From: Anaerolineales bacterium
Lineage (GTDB): Bacteria > Chloroflexota > Anaerolineae > Anaerolineales > Villigracilaceae
DNA: 56,336 nt
Assembly: GCA_016934715.1 (NCBI GenBank)
Contig: JAFGSI010000057.1
Coordinates: 1 to 56,336, forward strand
Direction of reading: 5' to 3'
Shown in pieces: positions 16,065 through 24,722 of this stretch. Numbering within the stretch: position 1 is the first letter of the stretch; each line of letters begins with the position of its first letter. The notes beneath the pieces are model-generated. The model had not been told where the DNA came from. It did no database searches and worked only from the letters and a program-made list of their open reading frames with translations. The position numbers and the translations under genes were made by a program.

Positions 16065-17531
16065 ATGACCACGATCGATCTCACCATCCACAAGGACCGC
16101 CGGCAGCGCGCGATCCAGCGTGCCCGCGAGCGCAACATCCTCATCCCCACCTTCGCACAGATGAAAGACCCCTCCCTGATCCCGGCCAGGATCAAGGAGG
16201 AGTTGAAGGGCATCGGCCTTTGGGACGTCCATCCGCGCAACCTGTTCCGCATCACCTGGCACAATGAACCCAAAGGTTCGGGCGGCGGGTTCAGCGGGGT
16301 CAACTGGCTCGAGCTGCCGCCTGCCCTGACCGGCGTCCCGGCCCGGATCATTGTCCTGGTCGGCAAGTGGTTCCCGACCGGGGCACACAAGGTCGGGGCG
16401 GCCTTCGGCTGCCTGGTCCCGCGGCTGATCACCGGCCAGTTCGATCCGACCACGCAGAAGGCCGTCTGGCCCTCAACCGGGAATTACTGCCGCGGCGGGG
16501 CGTATGACTCGGCTCTCCTGGCCTGTGAGTCGATTGCCATCCTGCCGGAGGGCATGTCCCAGGAGCGTTTCGAATGGCTGGCCAGCATCGCCGGCGAGAC
16601 GATCAAGACCCCCGGGTCCGAATCGAACGTCAAGGAGATCTTTGACAAGTGCTGGGAACTGCGCAATTCGGGCCAGGACCTGATGATCTTCAACCAGTTC
16701 GACGAGTTTGGCAACTACCTGTGGCATTACGAGATCACCGGCCATGCCATGGAAGAGGTTCTGCAGCAGGTCCTGGGACCTGAGGATGTCTACCGCGGCA
16801 TGGCTTCCGCCACTGGCTCGGCCGGGACGATCGCCAGCGGCGACTACCTGAAGCAGCTCTATCCTGGCAGCAAGATCGCTGCCAGCGAAGCGCTGCAGTG
16901 CCCGACCCTGCTCGAGAACGGCTTCGGCGCGCACCGCATCGAGGGCATCGGTGACAAGCACGTGCCCTGGATCCACAATTCCCGCAACACCGACCTGGTA
17001 GTGGCCATTGACGACAATGCGGTGGTCAACATCTCGCGCCTGTTCAACGAAGAGAACGGCCGCGCGGCCCTGGTTGAAAAGGGCGTTCCGGAGTCGCTCG
17101 TGGCACAACTGGACCTGTTCGGCTTTTCGGGGATCTCGAATGTCTTGACGGCGATCAAGATGGCCAAGTATTATGAGCTGGGCGAGCACGATGTGGTCCT
17201 GACCGTCCTGACCGACTCGATGGAACTTTACCAGTCACGGCTGGCCGAAATGCACCAGGAATTCGGTCCGTACAGCGACCGGGATGCCGCAGTCGACTAT
17301 GCCCGCTGGATCCTGCAGCAGTCGACCGACAACATGCTCGAACTGCGCCACCCGGACCGGCGGCGTGTCCACAACCTGAAGTATTTCACCTGGGTCGAGC
17401 AGCAGGGCAAGACCTACGAGGAGATCCAGGAAATGTGGTCTGCTCCCGATTACTGGACCGGGGTCCAGGGGCAGGTGGCAGAGATCGATGCTCTGATCGA
17501 GGACTTCAATGCCGAGGTCGGGATTGCCTGA
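16065..17531 (+). CDS. Fold-type II pyridoxal-phosphate enzyme
   Basis: Predicted 488-residue cytosolic PLP enzyme of the tryptophan synthase beta/cysteine synthase superfamily. The Schiff-base lysine is K109 in FPTGAHKVGAA, the cofactor loop is STGNYCRGG, and ATGSAGTIASGDYLKQLYPG is the glycine-rich phosphate-binding region. It is longer than cysteine synthases (about 310) and TrpB (about 400), with an N-terminal extension and a long C-terminal part containing TVLTDSMELYQSRL. The substrate is not clear; it should not be called TrpB without evidence, as no trpA is adjacent. AAGGAG before the ATG at 16065 sets the start. A strong terminator follows. Confidence 0.82.
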   Translation: MTTIDLTIHKDRRQRAIQRARERNILIPTFAQMKDPSLIPARIKEELKGIGLWDVHPRNLFRITWHNEPKGSGGGFSGVNWLELPPALTGVPARIIVLVGKWFPTGAHKVGAAFGCLVPRLITGQFDPTTQKAVWPSTGNYCRGGAYDSALLACESIAILPEGMSQERFEWLASIAGETIKTPGSESNVKEIFDKCWELRNSGQDLMIFNQFDEFGNYLWHYEITGHAMEEVLQQVLGPEDVYRGMASATGSAGTIASGDYLKQLYPGSKIAASEALQCPTLLENGFGAHRIEGIGDKHVPWIHNSRNTDLVVAIDDNAVVNISRLFNEENGRAALVEKGVPESLVAQLDLFGFSGISNVLTAIKMAKYYELGEHDVVLTVLTDSMELYQSRLAEMHQEFGPYSDRDAAVDYARWILQQSTDNMLELRHPDRRRVHNLKYFTWVEQQGKTYEEIQEMWSAPDYWTGVQGQVAEIDALIEDFNAEVGIA

Positions 17532-17667
17532 AACATGCGCGGGACTGACCCCACAGACCCCTCTTTTCTTTTCGGACTGTCAAAGCAGGAGCAAATTCCG
17601 CCAACAGGTCCCCCATTGAGGGAACCCAGATAGAAACCCCAATCGTCCGTACCTGGGAAATCCAACA

Positions 17668-17697
17668 GGGGCTGTCCTTTTTTTGGACAGCCCTTTT
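17668..17697 (+). terminator. Rho-independent terminator after the PLP enzyme
   Basis: GGGCTGTCC (17669-17677) and GGACAGCCC (17685-17693) form a 9-bp stem around seven T, followed by TTTT. It ends just before the convergent gene at 17701. Confidence 0.75.
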
Positions 17698-17700
17698 CGA

Positions 17701-20031
17701 TTAGGGCTGCTGTCCGGAGCGGACCAGATACCCCAGCCCGCTTTCTCCGTCCATGGCGATCTCCAGTTGCCATCCGGGCCGCTCGCCGGGGACATGGACG
17801 ACCCGGATGCAGCCGCGGGCGGCCGACTCCTGGGGGATGAATTCAGCCACCCTGTTCTTGGCCTGGACCAGGAAATCCAGGTTCAGGAAATCACCGGCTT
17901 CCTCCAGGCTGATCGCCAGCGGGTAGATCTGGCTCTCGACCAGGTCCTGGAAGAAGTGTGTCCCGTAGGAGGGTTCGGAGGCGTAGCCGCCCTTCTGGCT
18001 GGCCAGCTCGATCAGCGCCCGGGTGTTGAAGATATCGGCGTAGGTGACCGGGACACCCTGGGTGTGGTCGGTGGAGCCCCAGCGACCGGGTCCGAGCATG
18101 ACGAAGGTGTGCCCCTCGAGGGCCCTGTTCAAAAGGCCGACCAGCCGGGCGACCTCGGCGAAGTCGTGCGGCGCCTGGAGGCGGAAATAGGCTTCCGGAT
18201 CGACATAGACCAGGTACTCGATCTGGCTGACGTGTCCCTGTGGAACCATGCGCGTGCACAGGAAGACCCTGTCCTCGTCCTGCAGGCCGGTGGGCAGCGG
18301 CTGGAGCGGGCCCTCGGCACCCCACTGTTTCTGCGGCCGGCACTGCAGCAGGTGGAAGGCCAGAGCCGGCTTTCCGTCGGCGGGGGTCAGGGACAGGGTG
18401 AATTCGACGTCGACCGGCAGCTGGTACTGCTCGGCCAGGCTGCTCAGGATCGTCTTCATCAGAGGGACGAAATCGCTGCGCTGCAGCAGGCCCTCGAAGG
18501 TCAGGACCAGCTTGCCAGGATCCAGGTTGAGGCCCGGCGAGAGCGGCGGACGGATCGTGTCCCCGTCGTCCACCGAGGCGATCCAGCGCAGGGGCGCGAA
18601 GTCCGGGCCGAGCACGGCTTCGAGCGGCTGCGTGACCATCTGGTTGTGGTCCAGGTCAAGCAGGTCGACGTGATGCTGCGAGTAGTAGCGGATCGCCTTG
18701 CGGGTCACCTCGGGACGCAGCTGCGGGTGGCTCAGGTTGACCATGCGCGGGTAGTCATTGGCCATGCGTTCGACGGCGCGTGTTCCCAGGCCCAGCACCA
18801 GGCGTACAAAGCCCTGTTCCCGCTTCAGGCGCGGATTCCAGACCATCGGGCTGGTGCTGAAGGCCACCCCGGCAACGGTCGGGAAATACATCTGCTGGTG
18901 GCGTTCGCCCTGAACTTCCTGGAGCAGGATGGCCATGCGCTCGTCGTAGTCGAGCAGGTCCATGCGTTTGCGGTACATCAGGGCGTCGGGGCTGTAAACG
19001 CTGGCATAAGTGCGTCGGATCGCCAGGGTCAGGTCGCGCAGGTTCTCCTTGGGCGTCCCCTGGTTGGGGCAGAAGTGGCTCTGGTATTTCCCGGCGAAGG
19101 ATGTCCCGAAGTTGTCCTCCAGCAGGCTCGACGAGCGCACGATCAGCGGACGCCTGCCGACCTCCTCCAGGATCTCGCGTAGCCGGTCGGCGATCTCCTC
19201 GGGAAAACGGGCCTGGCTGTACTGCTCCTGGATCATGGGATATTCCGACCGGATCTGCTCCATGGGCTTGTATTTCTGATCCATGAAGGCCACGTCGTTG
19301 ATCGCCAGGAAGTCGTAGAAGACATCCGCACCGACGAAATACGAGCGCGGCAGGACCACCTGGTCGAAGATCTGCGGGGCGGTGTTCTGCAGGATCTTGT
19401 AGGCCAGCAGCATCCCGGCTGCCTTCCCGCCCACCTTGCCGGTCCCGATGCGGTGGTCGACCACATAGTTGAAATCAGCGGTCGTGAACCACTGCTTGGC
19501 GATGCGGATGAAGGCCAGCTGGTCGCTGATCAGGCTCTTGAGCAGGACGACGCGCAGCTCCTGCAGGTGGTGGTCGACGGTGGCCAGCTGGTCGGGGGGC
19601 AGGCTCTCGTATTCCTCGGCCTGGCGCAGGACCATTTCCAGCGGGGCCAGTTCGGGATTGAAGCGCAGGGTCAGCTCAGCCGGGATCTCCTCCCGGTTGG
19701 GAATGCCGGCCAGCAGGTTGTCGATGATGCTGTGCAGCAGATCCACCGGCAGGTTGTAGGCGAAGTAGAAGTCCGTCAGGGTTCGCCGGATGCGGTGATA
19801 GCGAATGTCCCAGCGTTCGTCCGGTTCGCTCTTGGCCGGCACGCCCTCGCGCTGCTGGGATTGGATGGCGTGCTCCTTGATCTCCTGCTCGAAGCGCTCG
19901 GGCGTGATGATGCCGCGCCGGAAGAGCTCCTGACGCATCTGGCGCCGGATGGGCGAAGCCAGCATCGGGTACTGGGCGATCAGCAGGTAGATCTCGAGGA
20001 CCTTGGACGATTCGGGTGGAATGTGCGACAT
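17701..20031 (-). CDS. PEP/pyruvate-binding domain protein (PPDK_N-like)
   Basis: Predicted 776-residue protein with the ATP-binding domain of pyruvate phosphate dikinase/PEP synthase: GTGKVGGKAAGMLLAYKIL (near residue 200), RPLIVRSSSLLEDNFGTSF and FAGKYQSHF are the family signatures. The N-terminal 190 residues are helical without a known domain. No TGGxx(S/C)H phosphohistidine motif and no PEP/pyruvate-binding TIM-barrel are visible, so it cannot perform the full dikinase reaction by itself; a regulatory or partial phosphotransfer role is inferred. The ATG at 20031 is preferred to longer starts that enter gdhA. It lies 103 bases downstream of gdhA in the same direction, with a TATAAT box at 20126-20131 and a GC-rich hairpin in its leader. 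Confidence 0.8.
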   Translation of the reverse strand: MSHIPPESSKVLEIYLLIAQYPMLASPIRRQMRQELFRRGIITPERFEQEIKEHAIQSQQREGVPAKSEPDERWDIRYHRIRRTLTDFYFAYNLPVDLLHSIIDNLLAGIPNREEIPAELTLRFNPELAPLEMVLRQAEEYESLPPDQLATVDHHLQELRVVLLKSLISDQLAFIRIAKQWFTTADFNYVVDHRIGTGKVGGKAAGMLLAYKILQNTAPQIFDQVVLPRSYFVGADVFYDFLAINDVAFMDQKYKPMEQIRSEYPMIQEQYSQARFPEEIADRLREILEEVGRRPLIVRSSSLLEDNFGTSFAGKYQSHFCPNQGTPKENLRDLTLAIRRTYASVYSPDALMYRKRMDLLDYDERMAILLQEVQGERHQQMYFPTVAGVAFSTSPMVWNPRLKREQGFVRLVLGLGTRAVERMANDYPRMVNLSHPQLRPEVTRKAIRYYSQHHVDLLDLDHNQMVTQPLEAVLGPDFAPLRWIASVDDGDTIRPPLSPGLNLDPGKLVLTFEGLLQRSDFVPLMKTILSSLAEQYQLPVDVEFTLSLTPADGKPALAFHLLQCRPQKQWGAEGPLQPLPTGLQDEDRVFLCTRMVPQGHVSQIEYLVYVDPEAYFRLQAPHDFAEVARLVGLLNRALEGHTFVMLGPGRWGSTDHTQGVPVTYADIFNTRALIELASQKGGYASEPSYGTHFFQDLVESQIYPLAISLEEAGDFLNLDFLVQAKNRVAEFIPQESAARGCIRVVHVPGERPGWQLEIAMDGESGLGYLVRSGQQP

Positions 20032-20057
20032 TGGACTTGCTCGCGGTTGCGATCGAG

Positions 20058-20099
20058 GGGACGCGGACCCGCAGCGAGAACGGAGCTCGTCCGCGTCCC
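20058..20099 (-). promoter_or_regulatory. Leader hairpin between gdhA and the PEP-binding gene
   Basis: GGGACGCGGAC and GTCCGCGTCCC form a perfect 11-bp stem with a 20-base loop, 27 bases before the ATG at 20031. It could attenuate read-through from gdhA or shape the leader of the downstream gene. No T-run follows it in the direction of transcription. Confidence 0.45.
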
Positions 20100-20134
20100 A
20101 GGCAGGCGGAAATTTTTGTTTATTATAGTCCAGA

Positions 20135-21394
20135 CTACGCCCAGCCGCGCAGGCGGACAGCCTCGGCCACCCGGTTGACAGCCACCAGATAGGCCGCCAG
20201 GCGGTTGTGGACCTTCTTCTGCTGGGCCATCGCATGGACTGTCCGGAAGGCGGTGGTCATCTTCTGATCCAGGCGGGTGTGGACCACCTCCTCTTCCCAG
20301 TAGTAGTTGTAAGCGTTCTGGACCATTTCGAAATACGAAACGGTCACGCCACCCGCGTTGCACAGGAAGTCGGGGATCACGTAGGCGCCCTTCTCGTGGA
20401 GCACCCTGTCAGCCTCGGGCGTGGTCGGGCCGTTGGCCAGTTCCACGATGAACTTGCCCCTGATCTGCCCGGCGTTGTCGGCGTTGATGGCGTTCTCCAG
20501 CGCTGCCGGCACCAGGATGAGCACGTCCAGTTCAAGCAGTTCCTCGTTGGTGATGTTGCGGGCCCCGGGAAAATCGATCACCGAGCCGGTGCGGGCCTTG
20601 TGGGCCGCGACAGGCTCGTAATCCAACCCTTCGGGGTTGTGGATCCCACCCCGCGAATCTGAGACGGCCACGATTTTGAGACCGAACAGTTCCCTGCCCA
20701 GCTTATGGGCGAGCGAGCCGGCGTTGCCATATCCCTGGATGGCAGCCGTGGCGCCCTTGAGTTCGACCTGCAATTCCCTGGCGGCCTCGCGCAGGCAGAT
20801 CATTCCCCCGCGGGCGGTGGCGTCGCCGCGTCCGGCGGAACCGCCCAGGGCCAGCGGCTTGCCGGTGATCATGCCGAACTCGTTGTAGCCCTGCATGAAG
20901 GCGTATTCGTCGGCCATCCAGGCCATGATCTGCGGGGTGGTGTAGACATCGGGGGCGGGGACATCCTTTTCCAGGCCCAGCATGCGACCCACCTGGCGAA
21001 TGTAGGCCCGGCTGAGACGTTCGAGCTCGCCCGGGGACAGGGTCTTGGGGTCGCAGACGATGCCGCCTTTGCCGCCGCCGAGCGGGATGTCCACCACGGC
21101 GGTCTTCCAGGTCATCCAGGCTGCCAGAGCCCGGACGGTGTCGATCGTCTCGGCACTGTGGTAGCGGATGCCTCCTTTGTTGGGACCCCGGGCGTCGTTG
21201 TACTGGACCCGGTAGCCGTGGAAGATCTTGGTCGAGCCGTCGTCCATCTTCACCGGCAGTGTGACATGCAGTTCGCGCAGCGGCCAGCGCAGCAGTTCGT
21301 GCACGGCGGGATCGAGCTGGAGCAGGGCGGCGGCCTCGTCCAGCTGCCGCTGGGCCATCGCAAAGGGGTTGAATGCTTTCTGGGGGGTGTCCAT
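20135..21394 (-). CDS. gdhA: Glutamate dehydrogenase (Glu/Leu/Phe/Val family)
   Basis: Predicted 419-residue NAD(P)-linked dehydrogenase interconverting glutamate and 2-oxoglutarate plus ammonia. [14 protein letters not shown] and the lysine-rich [13 protein letters not shown] form the substrate and catalytic site, [17 protein letters not shown] carries the conserved Asp, and [15 protein letters not shown] is the Rossmann dinucleotide loop. Length matches hexameric small-type GDH. The start at 21394 has AAGGAG at good spacing. An 11-bp hairpin lies directly upstream in its leader. The downstream PEP/pyruvate-binding gene may be co-transcribed, which would tie carbon and nitrogen flow. Confidence 0.95.
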   Translation of the reverse strand: MDTPQKAFNPFAMAQRQLDEAAALLQLDPAVHELLRWPLRELHVTLPVKMDDGSTKIFHGYRVQYNDARGPNKGGIRYHSAETIDTVRALAAWMTWKTAVVDIPLGGGKGGIVCDPKTLSPGELERLSRAYIRQVGRMLGLEKDVPAPDVYTTPQIMAWMADEYAFMQGYNEFGMITGKPLALGGSAGRGDATARGGMICLREAARELQVELKGATAAIQGYGNAGSLAHKLGRELFGLKIVAVSDSRGGIHNPEGLDYEPVAAHKARTGSVIDFPGARNITNEELLELDVLILVPAALENAINADNAGQIRGKFIVELANGPTTPEADRVLHEKGAYVIPDFLCNAGGVTVSYFEMVQNAYNYYWEEEVVHTRLDQKMTTAFRTVHAMAQQKKVHNRLAAYLVAVNRVAEAVRLRGWA

Positions 21395-21429
21395 CTGAAA
21401 TCTCCTTGGCTGGAAGTTTGATTGCGCAA

Positions 21430-21460
21430 ACGGGGGCTGCTCTTGTCAGGCAGCCCCCGT
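21430..21460 (-). promoter_or_regulatory. Leader hairpin upstream of gdhA
   Basis: ACGGGGGCTGC (21430-21440) and GCAGCCCCCGT (21450-21460) pair perfectly (11 bp) around a 9-base loop, about 35 bases before the gdhA start. It may be an attenuator or an mRNA-stabilising structure. Confidence 0.4.
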
Positions 21461-21602
21461 CTGGTGGGGTTTGGGTAGGGTCTTCGTCTGTCAACGCGCC
21501 GCTGGCTGCCTGTGCTCCGGGGAATCGGGACGGGTAGTGGAGTACGTGATACGGACGGTGATCGTCGGCGCGACGCTATCCAGTCTGAACATATTGGCGC
21601 CT

Positions 21603-21641
21603 ATTGTATATACAATGACCGATTTTGTCCATAGCAAAATC
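21603..21641. promoter_or_regulatory. Palindromic operator candidates between gdhA and hydA
   Basis: ATTGTATATACAAT (21603-21616) is a perfect 14-base palindrome. Five bases on, GATTTTG (21621-21627) and CAAAATC (21635-21641) form a second inverted repeat. Both lie in the divergent region (21395-21841) between gdhA and hydA, which holds no gene, and are AT-rich against a GC-rich background, as expected for repressor or activator sites. The regulator is unknown. Confidence 0.45.
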
Positions 21642-21797
21642 GAGATTGGTCACCTGCTATGCGGACAGTCACGGGGGGAGAACGGGGTTTTCGGTCTGGT
21701 TCCCACCCGGTGGCAGGCTCTGCGCGCACCTGTTCGCGCTCATCCGCCTCCTTTTCTTGCGATCGATGGCTGGCCCGCTTTGTCGATGCGGTTGGCT

Positions 21798-21803
21798 TAT
21801 AAT
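21798..21803 (+). promoter_or_regulatory. -10 box of the dihydropyrimidinase gene
   Basis: TATAAT lies 38 bases before the ATG at 21842. The best nearby -35 candidates are at poor spacing. Confidence 0.4.
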
Positions 21804-21841
21804 TGAGGCAGGTCGAGAGAAAACCCGAGCAGAGGAATCGC

Positions 21842-23257
21842 ATGATGACGACCCTGATAAAAGGCGGCACGCTGGTCACTGCTGAGAGAACCTTTGCGGC
21901 AGATATTTCCATAGAAGGCGAGCGGATCGCCGCGATCGCGCCTGGCCTGCCGGCCGGGGCGGCCGAGATTGTGGATGCTGCCGGCAAGCTGGTCTTCCCG
22001 GGTGGGGTCGATCCGCACACCCACTTCGATCTGCCGATGTTCGGCACGGTCTCCTCGGACGATCATTACAGCGGCCACAAGGCGGCTGCCTTCGGCGGGA
22101 CGACGACGGTGATCGACTTCGTTTCGCAGGATTTTCCCTCCCTGCGCCAGTGTGTCGAGGCCTGGCACCGCAAGGCCGAAAAGGCGGCGATCGATTATTC
22201 CTTTCACATGAACCTCACGTATTTCGACGATGCGATCGCGGCCGAGATCCCGTCCCTGCCGGGGATGGGCATCACCACGCTGAAGGTCTTCACTGCCTAC
22301 AACGAACGCCTGCGCCTGGAGGATGGGTCTATCTTTCGCGTCCTTCGCATAGCCAGAGATCACGGGATGCTGGTGCTGCTGCATGCCGAGAACGGGGACG
22401 TGATCGAGACCCTGACCGCCGAGGCCCTGGCAGCCGGTCACCGGACCCCTGAATGGCATGCCCGCACACGTCCGGCCTGGGGGGCGGTCGAGGCGACCCT
22501 GCGGGCCTGTTCGCTGGCCGCCCAGGCCGGGGCGCCGCTGTATGTTGTCCACATGAACGCCGGGGGTGAGGTGGACATGCTCGACTACGCCCGTGCGCGC
22601 GGTGTCCCGGTGATGGGTGAGACCTGCCCGCAGTACCTGTTCTTCACCGAGGACGACCTGCGCCGACCCGATGGGTCCAAGTGGATCTGCTCGCCGCCGG
22701 TCCGCACTGCGGCCGATCAGGCCCGCCTATGGGCCGGGCTGGGCGACGGCAGTCTGCAGGTCATCGGCACGGACCACTGCCCGTTCTTCTACGACGGGAC
22801 CCAACCGATCGACTACGAAGGCGAAGCGGTCGCCATTCCCGGCAAGGAGCTTGGAGCGGATGACTTCACAAAGATTCCCAACGGATTGCCCGGCGTGGGC
22901 GACCGCCTGCCGGTCTTATGGACGACCGGCGTCGGGTCGGGAAAGCTGACCCCCGAGCAGTTCGTGGCCCTGACCAGCACCAATCCGGCCCGCATCTTCG
23001 GTCTGTACCCGCGCAAGGGCGCCCTGCTCCCCGGTTCCGACGCCGACCTGGTCATTTGGGACCCGGGGAAGAAGGTCGAATACGGAGTGGCCCATGCCCA
23101 TCACCGCACCGACTACAACCTGTACGAGGGTTGGGAGCTGACCGGCATGCCCGAGAAGGTCTTCCTGCGCGGCCGACTGATCGTCGACCGAGGCGAGTGG
23201 AAGGGCGAACGAGGGTTGGGTGAGTTCCTGCTGCGCAGCGCGGGGGCAGTTCTCTGA
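21842..23257 (+). CDS. hydA: Dihydropyrimidinase (D-hydantoinase)
   Basis: Predicted 471-residue cyclic amidohydrolase that opens dihydrouracil, dihydrothymine or hydantoins to N-carbamoyl amino acids. All metal-site residues are visible: H59 and H61 in DPHTHFDLP, the carboxylated lysine K148 in TTLKVFTAYN, H181 in LLHAENGD, H237 in VVHMNAGG and D311 in GTDHCPFF. FVSQDFPSLRQ and the C-terminal SDADLVIWDP are family hallmarks. The tandem ATGATG at 21842 follows GAGGAA; either ATG may be used. An M20 hydrolase able to act on the carbamoyl product is encoded at 49625-50854, far from this gene. No dihydropyrimidine dehydrogenase is in the window. Confidence 0.93.
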   Translation: MMTTLIKGGTLVTAERTFAADISIEGERIAAIAPGLPAGAAEIVDAAGKLVFPGGVDPHTHFDLPMFGTVSSDDHYSGHKAAAFGGTTTVIDFVSQDFPSLRQCVEAWHRKAEKAAIDYSFHMNLTYFDDAIAAEIPSLPGMGITTLKVFTAYNERLRLEDGSIFRVLRIARDHGMLVLLHAENGDVIETLTAEALAAGHRTPEWHARTRPAWGAVEATLRACSLAAQAGAPLYVVHMNAGGEVDMLDYARARGVPVMGETCPQYLFFTEDDLRRPDGSKWICSPPVRTAADQARLWAGLGDGSLQVIGTDHCPFFYDGTQPIDYEGEAVAIPGKELGADDFTKIPNGLPGVGDRLPVLWTTGVGSGKLTPEQFVALTSTNPARIFGLYPRKGALLPGSDADLVIWDPGKKVEYGVAHAHHRTDYNLYEGWELTGMPEKVFLRGRLIVDRGEWKGERGLGEFLLRSAGAVL

Positions 23258-23351
23258 CAACCCCTCCCACGGATCCAGCTGAGGATTTGCGTGTCTGGGG
23301 GGAGGAACAAAAGGGACCACCAGGTCGTCTAGTCATTCGAGGAGGCACACC

Positions 23352-24680
23352 ATGCAACAGTCCGATCGCATTGGGATCCTGATCCTGGCTGCCGCGGCCA
23401 TCCTGCTGGCCGCCTGCCGACCTGAGCCGATCCTGCCGACGCCGGTCCCGGACCCCGGGACCGTGCACCCGCCGTACGCCCGGGTTCTCCATCCGGACGT
23501 CGCCGCATCCGACCTGGACGAACTGACCGCCGGGAACACTGCCTTTGCCTTTGACCTGTACCAGGCCCTGCGCGGCGAAGCCGACAACCTGTTCTACTCT
23601 CCCTACAGCATCTCGATCGCCCTGGCAATGACCTTCAGTGGGGCGCGCGGCGAGACCGAAACCCAGATGGCCAATGTGCTGCACTTCACCCTTCCCCCGC
23701 AGCGCCTGCACCCGGCCTTCAATGCCCTCGATCTGGAACTGGCCGGCCGCCCCGCTGAGCTCGATTATCTGGATGAGAGCCAGCGCTTCGAGTTCAACCT
23801 GGCCAATGCCACCTGGGGTCAGATGGACGAGCCCTTTCTGCCCGAATTTCTGGACACCCTGGCGCTCAACTACGGCGCCGGCATGTACCTGACCGACTTT
23901 GTCTCGAACGATGAGGCGGCCCGCCTGGAGATCAACGACTGGGTCAGCGCGGAGACCCGTGAGCGGATCAATGATCTGATCCCGCAGGGGGTCCTCAGCC
24001 CGGATACACGCCTGGTGCTGGTCAATGCGGTCTACTTCAGGGCCGGCTGGCAGACCCCCTTTGCCGAGCATCTCACCCACGACTTGCCTTTCACCCTCCT
24101 GGACGGGACCCGGGTCGATGTGCCGATGATGTCCTGCGCTGAGCTGCAGCAGCGGGCCTACGCGGCCGGCGACGGCTGGCAGGCGGTCAGCCTGCCTTAC
24201 GCCGGCGGTTTGGCCGAGATGGTCATCCTGGTGCCGGAGGAGGGCCGCTTCGAGGAGTTCGAGGCCGGGCTCAGCGCCGAATCCTACGCCGGGATCCTGG
24301 ATGGAATGAATATCCGGACGGTGTCCCTGACCCTGCCGCAGTTCGAATTCACCAGCGACTTCTCGCTCAAGGAGACCCTCCCCGCGATGGGCATGACGGA
24401 TGCCTTTCTCCCCGGCCTGGCCGACCTGTCCGGCATGAACGGGATCCCGTATGACCTGTTCATCATGGATGTGATCCACAAGGCCTTCATTGGTGTGGAT
24501 GAAAATGGCACCGAGGCGGCCGCCGCCACGGCGGTGATCGTCGGCCGTGAGTCAGCCATGGTCGGCGAACCTGCGCTGGTTCTGACCATTGACCGGCCGT
24601 TCATCTTCATCATCCGGGATGTGCCCACCGGGACGGTCCTGTTTCTAGGGCGGGTGCTCGACCCGACTGGGGGAGAATAA
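23352..24680 (+). CDS. Serpin family lipoprotein
   Basis: Predicted 442-residue secreted serine/cysteine protease inhibitor. ILLAAC near residues 17-22 is a lipobox, so the mature protein should be lipid-anchored at Cys22 and followed by a Pro-rich spacer. The serpin fold runs from about 55 to 440: SPYSISIALAMTFSGARGET, LVNAVYFRAGW, and near the end IDRPFIFIIRD and GTVLFLGRV. The hinge of the reactive loop, GTEAAAATA (386-394), has the small residues needed for loop insertion, so it is predicted to be an active inhibitor. The scissile bond is probably near GRES-A but cannot be fixed from sequence. GAGGAGG precedes the ATG at 23352. A subtilase gene lies 4 kb downstream. Confidence 0.93.
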   Translation: MQQSDRIGILILAAAAILLAACRPEPILPTPVPDPGTVHPPYARVLHPDVAASDLDELTAGNTAFAFDLYQALRGEADNLFYSPYSISIALAMTFSGARGETETQMANVLHFTLPPQRLHPAFNALDLELAGRPAELDYLDESQRFEFNLANATWGQMDEPFLPEFLDTLALNYGAGMYLTDFVSNDEAARLEINDWVSAETRERINDLIPQGVLSPDTRLVLVNAVYFRAGWQTPFAEHLTHDLPFTLLDGTRVDVPMMSCAELQQRAYAAGDGWQAVSLPYAGGLAEMVILVPEEGRFEEFEAGLSAESYAGILDGMNIRTVSLTLPQFEFTSDFSLKETLPAMGMTDAFLPGLADLSGMNGIPYDLFIMDVIHKAFIGVDENGTEAAAATAVIVGRESAMVGEPALVLTIDRPFIFIIRDVPTGTVLFLGRVLDPTGGE

Positions 24681-24687
24681 AATGCGT

Positions 24688-24715
24688 GGGGCACGATTGG
24701 AGCCAATCGTGCCCC
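24688..24715. terminator. Bidirectional terminator between serpin and acyltransferase genes
   Basis: GGGGCACGATTGG and CCAATCGTGCCCC form a 13-bp inverted repeat with almost no loop. On the minus strand it is followed by ACGCATTTTATT, so it can terminate the convergent acyltransferase transcript as well as the serpin transcript. Confidence 0.65.
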
Positions 24716-24722
24716 GGTTCTA

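Noticed and set aside
16065-17531. Tryptophan synthase beta chain
   Set aside because: It has the fold-type II lysine and glycine loops but a different length and ends, and no trpA or other trp gene is adjacent.
17683-19182. 499-codon plus-strand frame
   Set aside because: Antisense to the PEP/pyruvate-binding gene and Gln/Gly/Val-rich without motifs, a typical shadow.
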